Program-made: the position numbers and the translations under genes
Source of the DNA: Fidelibacterota bacterium
GTDB taxonomy: Bacteria; Fidelibacterota; Marinisomatia; Marinisomatales; UBA1611
DNA length: 64,000 nucleotides
NCBI GenBank assembly: GCA_002708715.1
Contig: PAPB01000022.1
Coordinates: 10,112 to 74,111 of the forward strand
Direction of reading: 5' to 3'
Notes under the pieces: model-generated
The model's database searches: none
Seen by the model: the letters and a program-made list of their open reading frames with translations, nothing else
Told to the model about the DNA's origin: nothing
Shown here: one piece after another, positions 28,130-37,854 of the stretch
Layout: every line of letters begins with the position of its first letter
Numbering within the stretch: position 1 is the first letter of the stretch

Positions 28130-28884
28130 TGATTGATTATTTGATTAAAAATGTCTTGCATATCAAGCACACTTACTGTCAAATCAATTTTAATAGGTTT
28201 TTCTAAAATTGTTTCAGCTGTAATAGATTGATCTAAAACTGTATAAGGTATTAAATCTTCATTCTGTCTATAAAATATTTTACCAAGTATAAAACCAGCT
28301 CTCTGCAAATCAGATATAGCTTTTTTCTTACTTAATCCGAAAAGATTTGGAACTTGAAAAAAGTTTGGTGGTACACCAAGACTTATTGTCAAATGTAGAC
28401 CAGTACCTTTAGCCAAAAAGTCTCCTCCTTTAGGATATTGCCATGTTACATTACCCGCAGGGACATCTGAATTATATTCTTCATAAACAGTATCTATTTC
28501 AAGACCAAATTGATTTAATGCAAGTTCTGAACTACGTAATGATCGTCCTATAAGATCTGGAATTGAAACCATTTTTTCTGGTTGAGCAATTTTAAGTCTA
28601 ACTGTCCTTCCTTTTTTCACTCTAGTATTTGGTTTTGGATATTGATCAACGATAATCTCTGGATCATATGTCCCAGTAAATAAAGTATCTGAAACAACGA
28701 TTCTATAACCTTCTAATAATAATATCTTTCTACCATAATCCAGCTTTTTATTAATTACATTAGTCATATATTTTCCTGAATTAATCCGAACATATTTTGG
28801 CATTAAAAAAGAATCAAAAAGTAATATCAAAAGAAAAACTATACTAAAAAATGTAATTAAATAAATTAAACTGGTTTTTATCAT
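28126..28884 (-). CDS. PASTA-domain membrane protein
   Basis: 252 residues: one N-terminal transmembrane helix (YLITFFSIVFLLILLF), then three PASTA domains whose starts are visible as YDPEIIVDQYPKPNTRVKKG, VSIPDLIGRSLRSSELALNQ and FQVPNLFGLSKKKAISDLQR. PASTA domains often bind peptidoglycan or lipid II. No kinase or transpeptidase domain is attached, a free-standing layout also found in Bacteroidetes-like genomes. It overlaps rsmB by ATGA and the polyprenol-kinase gene by GTGA. Confidence 0.93.
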   Translation of the reverse strand: MIKTSLIYLITFFSIVFLLILLFDSFLMPKYVRINSGKYMTNVINKKLDYGRKILLLEGYRIVVSDTLFTGTYDPEIIVDQYPKPNTRVKKGRTVRLKIAQPEKMVSIPDLIGRSLRSSELALNQFGLEIDTVYEEYNSDVPAGNVTWQYPKGGDFLAKGTGLHLTISLGVPPNFFQVPNLFGLSKKKAISDLQRAGFILGKIFYRQNEDLIPYTVLDQSITAETILEKPIKIDLTVSVLDMQDIFNQIINQ

Positions 28885-30200
28885 ACTTTTTTTATTCTAA
28901 TTGCAAACATTCCATCAATCCCATGCAAATGAGGTGATGTATTTAAAAAATGTTTATCCTTGATCCAAAAATTTGGAATAGCACTAGGCAATTCATCTAT
29001 TGTAAAATTAGAATTTAAATTAAGAAAATTTTCAACAACCACCAAATTTTCCTCAGGCTCTAATGAACAAGTTGAATATACCATAGATCCTCCATTTTTT
29101 AAAAATTGAGAACAATGATTAAGTATACTTAATTGCAGTTTTGTAAACTTTTTCAAATCTTCAGCTTTACGCCGCCACCTAATATCTGGCTTCCTTCCTA
29201 TCACCCCTGTTCCTGTACAAGGAGCATCAATTAATATTTTATCGACTTTTTCATAAGTATCTTTTGTAGCATCTTTTACCGACCAGTGAATATTTTTTCT
29301 TCCATGCCTTTTAATATCTTTAATTCCTAATGCAACTCTATCGGATGATGTATCTGACGCATACACCACACCTCTGTCTCCTACAAGATGTGCTAATTGT
29401 AAAGTTTTGGTACCAGGAGCTGCACAAACATCTAATACCCTATCTCCATTTTTAACATCTAAACAATAAACAATTGCAGCAGAAGATGGACTTTGAATAG
29501 AGATATCACCATTATTAAACAAATTTGACCCCAAAATTTTACTACTACTTGATCTTACTAATAAAATATTTTTTAAAAACAAATCTGTTTTAATTCCTTT
29601 ATTTTCAAATACCTCGATAATATTTTCAATAGATTTTGATTTATTATCACATCTAATGTATAAATCTGATGGTTTATTAATATAATCTATCAATTTATCA
29701 TAATGTACTTTACTATAACGATTCAACCATCTTTCATCAATCCAATTTGGCAGAGAAGACCAGCCACTAGCAGTTCTTATAGGCTTATACCAATATTTAT
29801 CTGATTTTATTTTTCTAATCAAATTTCTTAATACTGCATTAGTAAAACCCGCAGACTTTTTACTTGAAAAATGATGTGCTAATTGTACAAATGAATCTAC
29901 TGCCGCATAATTAGGTACATACCTATCAAAAATAATTTCATAAAACCCCAACCTCATAATAATTATTATAGAACCGTCTAATCGTTTAATCTTTTTATTT
30001 GATATAAACTCAATCATAAGATCCAATCTAGCTCTTAACCTTACCACCTCATTAGCCAATACTATCGCCCTGTTTTTAAAGCTGTTTTTTGGAGAATATT
30101 TTAAAAAAACATCATCTCTAGCCTTAGTTATTTTTATATCTTTTTGTTCAAATTTCTTTAAAATAAAAAACGCAAGAAATCGAGAATCTATGTTCCTCAC
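28881..30200 (-). CDS. rsmB: 16S rRNA (cytosine-967-C5)-methyltransferase RsmB
   Basis: 439 residues with an N-terminal NusB-like RNA-binding domain (about 1-140, including YEIIFDRYVPNYAAVDSFVQ and SAGFTNAVLRNLIR) and a C-terminal SAM-dependent m5C methyltransferase domain. Key motifs are VLDVCAAPGTKTLQLAHLVG (SAM binding), IDAPCTGTGVIGRKPDIRW (PC motif cysteine) and MVYSTCSLEPEEN (catalytic TC cysteine). GTG start in a GTGA overlap with fmt. The fmt-rsmB neighbourhood is widespread in bacteria and supports the name. Confidence 0.96.
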   Translation of the reverse strand: MRNIDSRFLAFFILKKFEQKDIKITKARDDVFLKYSPKNSFKNRAIVLANEVVRLRARLDLMIEFISNKKIKRLDGSIIIIMRLGFYEIIFDRYVPNYAAVDSFVQLAHHFSSKKSAGFTNAVLRNLIRKIKSDKYWYKPIRTASGWSSLPNWIDERWLNRYSKVHYDKLIDYINKPSDLYIRCDNKSKSIENIIEVFENKGIKTDLFLKNILLVRSSSSKILGSNLFNNGDISIQSPSSAAIVYCLDVKNGDRVLDVCAAPGTKTLQLAHLVGDRGVVYASDTSSDRVALGIKDIKRHGRKNIHWSVKDATKDTYEKVDKILIDAPCTGTGVIGRKPDIRWRRKAEDLKKFTKLQLSILNHCSQFLKNGGSMVYSTCSLEPEENLVVVENFLNLNSNFTIDELPSAIPNFWIKDKHFLNTSPHLHGIDGMFAIRIKKV

Positions 30201-31117
30201 CCTAAAATAAATCCCGTAGCAATTTTAGCACCTTTTATAAATTCTATAGCTGACAATCTTTTTTTTCCTTCTAATTGCATTTCTAATATTTCTAGAATAC
30301 CTTCTCCTGTTCCAACTAGAAATCGCTTATTTATTTCAATTATTTCCCCAGGTTTACATAATGAACTTTGTATGATAGAAGTTTTATATATTCGCAATGT
30401 TTTATTATTTATGTATGTATACATTCCAGGACTTGGAGATAATCCTCTAATCCAATTATGAATTTTATTTGATGGCAATTTCCAATTAATTAATCTCATC
30501 TCCTTGGATATTTTAGGTGCAATGCTAGCTAAAGCATGATCCTGCTCAATCATATTTATAGATTTTTTTTTAATCTTATCTAATACTTGAATAGTTAAAC
30601 TTGCACCTAAAGAACAAAGCCTTGTACCTAAGGTTAACATATTATCGCTATCAAGAATCTTCAAATCTTTTTGAAGTAAAATATTACCAGTATCAACATT
30701 CTTCACAATCTGGAATATGGTTATTCCTGTCATCTTATCACCATTTATCAAAGCCCATTGAATAGGCGCAGCTCCTCTATATTTAGGTAATAAAGAAGCA
30801 TGGAGATTAATTGAGCCATGGGAAGGAATGTCTATAATTTCCTGTGGTAATATTTTAAATGCTACAACTACAAATATATCTGGATTTAAACTTATTAATT
30901 TTTCTTTAAATTCAGGTGATTTTAAAGAATCTGGTTCTATCAGTTTAATATGATTTTTTTTCGCAAATTCTCCTACGGGTGTTAATCTGAGTTTACGCCC
31001 TCTACCCATTGGTTTAGGTGGGTTTGAAACAACCGCTATAAGATCATGATTAGATTTCTGAATTGCTTCTAAGGTAGGAATCGCAAATTCAGGATTTCCC
31101 ATAAAAACCGTACGCAC
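30197..31117 (-). CDS. fmt: methionyl-tRNA formyltransferase
   Basis: 306 residues; formylates Met-tRNAi with 10-formyl-tetrahydrofolate. The N-terminal start TVFMGNPEFAIPTLEAI, the catalytic region SHGSINLHASLLPKYRGAAP (Asn and His) and VDTGNIL (Asp) are all present. The C-terminal OB-like tRNA-binding domain includes IRGLSPSPGMYTYINNK. The start codon is GTG, giving a normal-length N-terminus; no Shine-Dalgarno was seen. The gene is 25 nt downstream of def, its functional partner, which removes the formyl group later. Confidence 0.97.
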   Translation of the reverse strand: MRTVFMGNPEFAIPTLEAIQKSNHDLIAVVSNPPKPMGRGRKLRLTPVGEFAKKNHIKLIEPDSLKSPEFKEKLISLNPDIFVVVAFKILPQEIIDIPSHGSINLHASLLPKYRGAAPIQWALINGDKMTGITIFQIVKNVDTGNILLQKDLKILDSDNMLTLGTRLCSLGASLTIQVLDKIKKKSINMIEQDHALASIAPKISKEMRLINWKLPSNKIHNWIRGLSPSPGMYTYINNKTLRIYKTSIIQSSLCKPGEIIEINKRFLVGTGEGILEILEMQLEGKKRLSAIEFIKGAKIATGFILG

Positions 31118-31142
31118 GATTAGTATACGCTATTTATATTTA

Positions 31143-31688
31143 TTATAATAAAAATCTTTTCTGATCTAAAGATTTTTTTAGGTGCTTTTTTGAATCTAAT
31201 TCTAAAATCTTTAATTGATTCTTGTATTTAATTTTTTCAACCTCAGAAACTCTGTCAACAATAAAAACACCATTGAGATGATCCATCTCATGCTGTATTG
31301 CTCTTGAGAGTAAACCTGAAAATTCATTCTTATGCCATTTTTTATCCATAGTTTGATATTTTAAAAGAATCTTCTCAGGTCTCTCTACATCTAAAGCAAT
31401 TCCTGGAAGAGAGAGGCACCCTTCCTGAAAATATTTTTTTTCACCATGAATAGAAAGAATTTTACTATTTATAAAAATATGAGTATCATCAGTTTCATCT
31501 GTATGGGTAACATCAATTATAAAAATATTCATATCTAAACCAACTTGATTAGCCGCAAGGCCAATGCCTTCTGCTTCATACATAGTATCAAACATATCAT
31601 CAATAATAGATTCTATATTTGAAAAACTCTTAACAACTTTACATGTACGATTTAAAATTGGATTCCCATATGTTACTATATCCATCAT
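31143..31688 (-). CDS. def: peptide deformylase
   Basis: A 181-residue metal hydrolase that removes N-formyl groups from nascent proteins. All three family motifs are present: GIGLAANQVG, EGCLSLPG (metal Cys) and QHEMDHLNG (metal His pair with catalytic Glu). Two ATG codons are adjacent; AGGA lies 9 nt before the first. It follows yajC after 5 nt and precedes fmt. Confidence 0.97.
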   Translation of the reverse strand: MMDIVTYGNPILNRTCKVVKSFSNIESIIDDMFDTMYEAEGIGLAANQVGLDMNIFIIDVTHTDETDDTHIFINSKILSIHGEKKYFQEGCLSLPGIALDVERPEKILLKYQTMDKKWHKNEFSGLLSRAIQHEMDHLNGVFIVDRVSEVEKIKYKNQLKILELDSKKHLKKSLDQKRFLL

Positions 31689-31693
31689 AACAA

Positions 31694-32020
31694 TTAATCC
31701 TGCTCTAATTCCTCATCTTTGATTTTACTAGCTAAACCAGCTATAGCAGTTTTATTTAATGTTAAATTAGTATTGTTATCAACCTTTATTACCACTTGAC
31801 TATTCTGCCCTTTAAAACCTTGGACGACACCATAAATTCCTCCCATTGTTATAACTTTATCACCTTTTTTTATATTCTTTCTCATTTCATCTTTTTCTTT
31901 TTGACGCTTAGTTTGAGGTCGAATCATTAAAAAGTAGATGATAAACATAATTAGAATAAAAGGTAAAAAAGCAGCAATGCCACTCCCACCTTGTTGCGCT
32001 TGTCCGTATAATATTTCCAC
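31694..32020 (-). CDS. yajC: preprotein translocase accessory subunit YajC
   Basis: A 108-residue small membrane protein of the SecDF-YajC complex. A glycine/glutamine-rich N-terminus precedes one transmembrane helix (AFLPFILIMFIIYFLMI). The family motif RPQTKRQKEKDEM then leads to a cytoplasmic beta domain (IKKGDKVITMGGIYGVV). Start is GTG with AGGA 5 nt upstream. SecD/SecF genes are not adjacent in this window. Confidence 0.96.
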   Translation of the reverse strand: MEILYGQAQQGGSGIAAFLPFILIMFIIYFLMIRPQTKRQKEKDEMRKNIKKGDKVITMGGIYGVVQGFKGQNSQVVIKVDNNTNLTLNKTAIAGLASKIKDEELEQD

Positions 32021-32070
32021 TTTATTCCTATATTAATTTTGTTCAGAAATTAACTTGTTTCTTTTTTATT

Positions 32071-33234
32071 TTAAAGTCTGATTTCAAATATTGTACCACC
32101 AGTATCAGAAGATTCTATAACTTTTAAATCGCCATCATGAATATCTTCAATAATTCTATTTGCAAGAGACAATCCTAATCCCCAACCAGCCTGCTTGGTA
32201 CTAAACCCAGGACGAAAAATATTTCTCCAATCTTTTTTAGGTATACCCTTACCATTATCTTTAATTCTTATTTTTATATCATTCAATTCTTTTTTGACGG
32301 AGACACTAACAATTCCATGTCCTTTTTCAATAGAATCAATACCATTCCGAATAATATTCTCAATGGACCAAGCTAATAATGAGCCATTTGCGACAATTAT
32401 TATTCCTGGTTCTATATCATTAACTAATTGTACTTTTTTTCCTAAGGAAGGGAGCCTTTTAGTCAGGTACTTTATTATTTTTTCCATGCGAACTGATAAA
32501 TCAAATTCTTCAAAATCTGATTTTGAACCCATATTACTAAATCTCCTGCTAATTTGCTCTAATCTTTGTAGATCAGTTTCAATTTCAGGAATAATTTCTT
32601 GAGTTTTATTTGGATATTCTTTCATCCATTCTACCCAACCCATAAGAGCAGATACAGGGGTACCCAATTGATGTGCTGTCTCTCTAGCCATACCAACCCA
32701 AATATGTTTTTTTTCATTATTGCGAATAAAACTGAAACCTGAAAAACCAAGAAAAATAAATATTCCAATCGCCATAATTTCGATATAACTCCAAATTTGG
32801 ATCTTTGCAACAATAGCAGAATCACCATAATGCAAATAGCCAAGTGTAATTTGCTCTATATTTTCATCTCCATAAGTAAGTGGAATTGGTTCATTATATT
32901 CATCTGAAAACTTCATAAAACTATAAATTTGTTCTTTAGTTTTTATTTCCTCAGGCAGATTTTTCCACATTTGAATATTATTCTCTATATCAGTTTGGAT
33001 TAAAGGGAATTTTACTTTTTGAATAATATTCTCAAAAACAAAATCAAGATTTGCATCATTATCATCCTGAACAACATTAGCAATCAAATTGGCATATAAT
33101 CTTACAATTTCTCTATTGTCTTCTCTAAGATCTTTTACCAATAATTGTGTATATGTAAGAAGTCCAATAATAAGTGATACACCAAGAATAAATAATCCAG
33201 CTTTTATATTCCCAGTATGACGATATAACTTCAT
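32071..33234 (-). CDS. sensor histidine kinase
   Basis: About 387 residues from the ATG at 33234; a TTG two codons earlier at 33240 is possible. Two transmembrane helices (LFILGVSLIIGLLTYTQLLV and YIEIMAIGIFIFLGFSGFSF) bracket a roughly 100-residue periplasmic sensor region. The dimerisation/phosphoacceptor helix has ARETAHQLGTPVSALMGW, an H-box with QLGTP, a known variant. The HATPase_c domain shows the N box (WSIENIIRNGIDSI), G1 DNGKGIPKKD and G2 GWGLGLSLANRII. No response regulator is adjacent, so the partner is unknown. It lies directly after the YfhO gene. Confidence 0.93.
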   Translation of the reverse strand: MKLYRHTGNIKAGLFILGVSLIIGLLTYTQLLVKDLREDNREIVRLYANLIANVVQDDNDANLDFVFENIIQKVKFPLIQTDIENNIQMWKNLPEEIKTKEQIYSFMKFSDEYNEPIPLTYGDENIEQITLGYLHYGDSAIVAKIQIWSYIEIMAIGIFIFLGFSGFSFIRNNEKKHIWVGMARETAHQLGTPVSALMGWVEWMKEYPNKTQEIIPEIETDLQRLEQISRRFSNMGSKSDFEEFDLSVRMEKIIKYLTKRLPSLGKKVQLVNDIEPGIIIVANGSLLAWSIENIIRNGIDSIEKGHGIVSVSVKKELNDIKIRIKDNGKGIPKKDWRNIFRPGFSTKQAGWGLGLSLANRIIEDIHDGDLKVIESSDTGGTIFEIRL

Positions 33235-33240
33235 TAACAA

Positions 33241-35556
33241 TTACTCTCTCTCTCTCCATAGCAAACCACCTAATAGTAACACAATTGTTAAAATAGAGAA
33301 TCTAGATAATAGCCTCATTTTTTTCCACTCTGAATCATCGTATTCAAATATTACTTCAGATTTACCAGGAGGGATACTAACCGATCGTAAAATATGATTT
33401 GTCTGATAAATCTGCTTTTCTTCACCATTAACAATAACTCTCCAACCAGGCTCATAATAAATTTCTGATAAAACAAGTAGACCGCCAGTATTTGATTGGC
33501 AGGTTAATTCAATTCTATTTTCTTTTCGCATTGGAATATTTACAGTGCCATCAACATTATCAGTGAATGTTTTACCTTCATAGTTTAATACTATAGCAGA
33601 TTTAGATGGATTAAAACTTGTCATTAGAGTCTCCATTAGTGATTCTTTTTGGGAATTAACAGATTTTATATCACCAACTATCCATGCTTTAGGAAGTACA
33701 TTTTTATTTTCATATATACCTTTCAAATTATCTGAAGAAAAAAAATTGGAATTATTTATTTTTTTACGTGTCAAAATATATTTTACATTTAACATATCAA
33801 GAATATGTGGACGACTAAAACCTCCAGCATCCATAAGGTCTTGATAGTTCCTTAATTTTATTGGTCGGTAGCCACCAATACTTTCAAGATTCCAATAGCT
33901 ATATTTATTAGAACTCATTTCATCAGCTGGATATATTCTGAAGTGTTCATTGTCCGATAAAAGATATTTGATAATAGCATTCTTCTTAAACATATTATCC
34001 ATATTTTTAGCTGGCTTTACATTTATAAATTCATTATTAATAATTCCCAAATCCAGAATAAGAATGCCTAATAATAAATAACCAAAAATTGTTTGATTTA
34101 TTTTATTTTTTAAAAATCCCCAAAATATGCCTATTGTGCTTAGACTAATAAATAAAGATAAAATTATACCTTTATTAAAAAGATCAATCCTAAGATTTCT
34201 AATCTCATTTATTATTGTAGGATTATATCTTCCATCTTTTGATACAGTAAAATCAATAAATGAATTTCCAAACAAAAGTAAAAAGCAAGATAATACAGCA
34301 ATACCTCCTGAAATATATAAGACATAATTAAATGTTTGCAGTTCTTTTTTCCCATTTATTAAAGAATCATAACCTCGCCCCGCTAAAATTGGTATTGTGA
34401 CTGCTAATAAGGCATAAATCATTGAGGGTATTCGAAATTTAGAAAAGAAAGGAAATATTATAAAAAATGGTTTAAATAAGACAGGGAAAAAAGATCCAAA
34501 GCCAGTAAGCAAAATCAAAAATGTAGTGATCCATAGAAACCAATCTAATTTATCGGGTTTACGTAGCAAGGCACCTAATATTGAAAATATTATAGCAACT
34601 AAACCCAGATAATGAGTAGACTGAGTAAATGGCATAAAACCCCAATAAGCAGCTGATTTTAAATCACGACTTGAGAAGTTTTGCAAACCATAATAATATG
34701 GGTATAAAAATGAAATAGTTTCTTTTGGATGAAATGACCATTGAGTTGCATATTCCCAATCAGTTCCAGAAGAGGTTTGTCCTGTTTTATCCAAAACAGA
34801 TTCAGCACCTCTATTAGAATGCTTTTGAAATGTATAGACATCTTTATATGGGTCTGCTACCATTATTATAGCAATTAAAAGAGCACCTATTATTCCACCT
34901 AACTGACGGATACTGAATGAAATTGAAAAGGAGTTATTCTTAAATGCATACCCTATCTCCCAAACAAAATAAAAACCAATTATCATCCAGGTATAATAAA
35001 CAATTTGGGGGTGATTAGCCCAAAGCTGAATAGCGGTTGCTAAAGCTAATAAGCATATAGATTTTATAGATTGTTTTTTCATAAAATAAAAAATTGCAGC
35101 TAAAACCCAAGGAGCATACGCAATAGCAAAAATTTTATTTAAATGTCCTGCATTAACTAGACCAAAACTATAAGGAGTCAATCCTGTCATCAAACCACCC
35201 AAAACTGAAGCAAAAATACTTGACTCTAATAATCTTAAAATAAAAAAAGTCCCAAAACCAGCGATGGTAAGAAAAAACCAAACTTTTAAACCTGGATTAA
35301 ATAATATCGTGTTACGCAGATTTTTGGTTGGATCACCAGTCATATATATGTATCCCCCATATGAGGGCATTCCAGAAAATAAATTTGGAAACCATTGTGG
35401 CATATTGTTATTCTCAGCAAGATAAGTATCTCTCCACTGATTAATTGGGTGCCTTGCCAGTTCATCATTAGTTGTGACTATTTCTCCAAAAAAAATCATC
35501 TTAAATAGAAAAATAGCTGGAATAATAGCTAATAAACCTGGTAAATATTTTTTCAT
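33241..35556 (-). CDS. YfhO-family membrane protein (GT-C-like)
   Basis: A 771-residue polytopic membrane protein. ATG at 35556 has GGAT 8 nt upstream; a TTG at 35568 would add four residues. An early acidic motif (TTNDELARHPINQWRDTYL) and many hydrophobic helices recall GT-C glycosyltransferases. The C-terminus has a soluble beta-rich domain (ELTCQSNTGGLLVLSEIYYE then PGWRVIVNGEEK), the hallmark of YfhO, before a last helix. In Gram-positive bacteria YfhO glycosylates lipoteichoic acid. Here its position beside glycosyltransferase genes suggests transfer of sugars onto a surface polymer or lipid, which is inference. Confidence 0.9.
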   Translation of the reverse strand: MKKYLPGLLAIIPAIFLFKMIFFGEIVTTNDELARHPINQWRDTYLAENNNMPQWFPNLFSGMPSYGGYIYMTGDPTKNLRNTILFNPGLKVWFFLTIAGFGTFFILRLLESSIFASVLGGLMTGLTPYSFGLVNAGHLNKIFAIAYAPWVLAAIFYFMKKQSIKSICLLALATAIQLWANHPQIVYYTWMIIGFYFVWEIGYAFKNNSFSISFSIRQLGGIIGALLIAIIMVADPYKDVYTFQKHSNRGAESVLDKTGQTSSGTDWEYATQWSFHPKETISFLYPYYYGLQNFSSRDLKSAAYWGFMPFTQSTHYLGLVAIIFSILGALLRKPDKLDWFLWITTFLILLTGFGSFFPVLFKPFFIIFPFFSKFRIPSMIYALLAVTIPILAGRGYDSLINGKKELQTFNYVLYISGGIAVLSCFLLLFGNSFIDFTVSKDGRYNPTIINEIRNLRIDLFNKGIILSLFISLSTIGIFWGFLKNKINQTIFGYLLLGILILDLGIINNEFINVKPAKNMDNMFKKNAIIKYLLSDNEHFRIYPADEMSSNKYSYWNLESIGGYRPIKLRNYQDLMDAGGFSRPHILDMLNVKYILTRKKINNSNFFSSDNLKGIYENKNVLPKAWIVGDIKSVNSQKESLMETLMTSFNPSKSAIVLNYEGKTFTDNVDGTVNIPMRKENRIELTCQSNTGGLLVLSEIYYEPGWRVIVNGEEKQIYQTNHILRSVSIPPGKSEVIFEYDDSEWKKMRLLSRFSILTIVLLLGGLLWRERE

Positions 35557-35650
35557 ATTATTATCCAATTATCATATCAAAAAAAATTAATACTTTGCAA
35601 ATAGTTTTTCACGAAAACATACAAGATATTATGTATTTTGTTTAATCCTA

Positions 35651-36940
35651 TCATGATATATCTTTATCATATAAAAGAAAACGAGAAGACTGTAATAATT
35701 GATTTATATTTATGAATTCTTGTTTATTTATTTTTATAAAATTATCATACAGCTTACCCGTTGGTATATCTTTGTAATAAACATTATTTTTATAATAATC
35801 AAAAAGAATTTTAAAATTCATATCAAACCTAGGACAAATAATAGCAAAAATTATTTTATGGATTTCATCAAGCTCATCCTTTGAAAAAAATAAAATATCA
35901 TCTGAATGTAAACCTAATGATAATTCAGCCTCGATTGCTCTTTGGGTAAAAGGCATCAAATTTGTTGGGATTGGAACTAATGGTTTATATTTACCCCAAT
36001 CTTCACAGATAGAAATCACTTTAGAAATTTCAAATTTAAATCTACAGAAACGTAAAAATGGGTTTTGCTTTTCCCTAAAAATTTTATTAAAGGATATTTT
36101 TTGACGTAATCCATCATTTATTGTTCTTTTAATACCTCTCTTTTCCCAATCTATTTGTGTTTTTTTATCAATCTGCAATGTAAATGAATTATAAATCATA
36201 AATCTATTTGGCAAACTATTTAATCTAGTTTGTGTTAATGATAAATCTGATATCGAAAATCCAGCCTCCTTAGCCATACTGGAAAAAACTAATTCAGGCG
36301 ATTTAAATAAATAGGAATAATCAAAAACAATAACGTTATCAAATACTTTTTTAAACAACTTATATAGTGAAAATATCTTTGAATTCACAATAATGAAATC
36401 TCTTGAGAATTGCTTAAGGTCATTCTGCGTAATTTTATTTGGTAAAAATCCAGAAACTTCATCAGGATCTATGGTTTCATTTTCAAGATTAATGCAATCA
36501 TTAATTTTCCAAATTTTTCTCCATCCATTCATACCCAAAGGAAATGACCAATCACCAGCTAATCTAGCTAACTGTCTATTTAATTCTGAATGAAAAACTT
36601 TATCTGGTTCTCGAACTGGAAAAAAGATTGTATTTAGATCCAGTTCATCTCTACAAACTTTTAAAAATTCAATATTACGATCGGAGTTTAATGGATAAAT
36701 TAAATTTCTACGTGCTGAATGGAATACTATACCAAAAATTGAGTCTGGTCTTTTCTGAAGTGATTGTTTTTGATAATTTATAAAATTCTTGAAAGGTTTA
36801 GTATACCGTCTTTTTATAAATGATTTAACTACTTTATCAAATTTATATCTTGATGGCATAATTACATTTTTCTGCATCTTTAAATTAATATAAAAATATT
36901 GGCTAGCGACTCTCCCAGTATTTAAAACCATAAATGACAT
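35651..36940 (-). CDS. sulfotransferase-like protein of unknown substrate
   Basis: 429 residues, weakly recognisable. The N-terminus FMVLNTGRVASQYFYINL resembles the 5'-phosphosulfate-binding loop of sulfotransferases, in a form with GR instead of GxxxxGKT. DNVIVFDYSYLFKSPELVF then recalls the 3'-phosphate region of the same fold. No signal peptide or transmembrane helix is evident. It shares TAATG with the preceding glycosyltransferase gene and ends 94 nt before YfhO. With the clear sulfotransferase at 37854 in the same cassette, a role in sulfating or otherwise decorating a glycan is plausible. Confidence 0.5.
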   Translation of the reverse strand: MSFMVLNTGRVASQYFYINLKMQKNVIMPSRYKFDKVVKSFIKRRYTKPFKNFINYQKQSLQKRPDSIFGIVFHSARRNLIYPLNSDRNIEFLKVCRDELDLNTIFFPVREPDKVFHSELNRQLARLAGDWSFPLGMNGWRKIWKINDCINLENETIDPDEVSGFLPNKITQNDLKQFSRDFIIVNSKIFSLYKLFKKVFDNVIVFDYSYLFKSPELVFSSMAKEAGFSISDLSLTQTRLNSLPNRFMIYNSFTLQIDKKTQIDWEKRGIKRTINDGLRQKISFNKIFREKQNPFLRFCRFKFEISKVISICEDWGKYKPLVPIPTNLMPFTQRAIEAELSLGLHSDDILFFSKDELDEIHKIIFAIICPRFDMNFKILFDYYKNNVYYKDIPTGKLYDNFIKINKQEFININQLLQSSRFLLYDKDIS

Positions 36941-37854
36941 TATGAGACCTTTAATATTTTCCTTTCAACATCATAAATCAATGTTTGCCAAAATTTTAAA
37001 TTTGAACTATTATGAGTTCGCCAATGATATACCCCTGAAGAATACATATGAGTCATAAAAGGATCATCTTGATATAAAAAAACTTCAAAATCTTCTGCTA
37101 ATTTTGATAGTTCGGCCTCATTATTTCCTATTAAATCACTTTTATATGGTGTATCAAATACAATACTCTGAAAATTATTTTTCCTAAATTGTTCGATAAT
37201 CTCTTTACCAGTATCAGGAGAGGAGATGCCTGTTAACTTTTCCAGTTTACTACAAAAACTCCTTATAAAATTGAAGCGATCCATATTTTTTTTATTTGCA
37301 ATGCCTCCCAAACGAACAATTTTTCTAATTATACTATTTATTACTCTTAATAGAGGAGATGAAAATGGGTAAAATGTTTTACAAAAATGTTTCACTAAAT
37401 CTGTTTTGAAGAACATAAAGACTACGCTAGGGTAATCATGAACTTTACCTAATTTCCATTGAGGATAAGGTGCACCTATCACCGTTTTTTCATTTAATGT
37501 TATTTTCTTTATGCAAAATAAATCCCAATTCTCCATAAAAATATGTATATCAGGGTCCAATATAAGAGTGAAATCTGTATCAATATTTTTCAGTCCATTA
37601 TCTAATCCTGAAGCATGAGAGATAGATCTTTGAGAAGAATGACAATTATTTTTTATAATTTTCACGTTGTCTTTTTTATCAAATAAAGAATATAATTTAT
37701 TGTCCTTACCATTAGTATTATCGATAACAAGAAAATTGATATTATCTGGCTTATCTGATTTATTTATAATATTATAAAATAATCGTTTCAAATGTAATGA
37801 TGAATTGAAACTGACCGTAAGAATTGTGATGGTTTGTTCTTTTAATGATTGCAT
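36940..37854 (-). CDS. family 2-like glycosyltransferase
   Basis: A 304-residue cytoplasmic GT-A-type protein. The N-terminal nucleotide-sugar fold is seen in TITILTVSFNSSLHLKRLF and INFLVIDNTNG. The metal-binding DxD equivalent is TLILDPDIHIF (Asp-Pro-Asp). The acceptor half contains YQDDPFMTHMYSSGVYHWRT, with no C-terminal membrane helix. One-nucleotide TAATG overlaps on both sides place it firmly in the cassette. The sugar donor and acceptor cannot be inferred. Confidence 0.78.
   Translation of the reverse strand: MQSLKEQTITILTVSFNSSLHLKRLFYNIINKSDKPDNINFLVIDNTNGKDNKLYSLFDKKDNVKIIKNNCHSSQRSISHASGLDNGLKNIDTDFTLILDPDIHIFMENWDLFCIKKITLNEKTVIGAPYPQWKLGKVHDYPSVVFMFFKTDLVKHFCKTFYPFSSPLLRVINSIIRKIVRLGGIANKKNMDRFNFIRSFCSKLEKLTGISSPDTGKEIIEQFRKNNFQSIVFDTPYKSDLIGNNEAELSKLAEDFEVFLYQDDPFMTHMYSSGVYHWRTHNSSNLKFWQTLIYDVERKILKVS

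Noticed and set aside
32195-32602. 135-codon plus-strand ORF opposite the histidine kinase
   Set aside because: It lies wholly antisense to the conserved HATPase domain and shows no protein-like motifs.
35585-35640. Terminator hairpin between the 429-residue gene and YfhO
   Set aside because: Only a 5-bp A+T stem (acata/tatgt) with no T-run; too weak to call.
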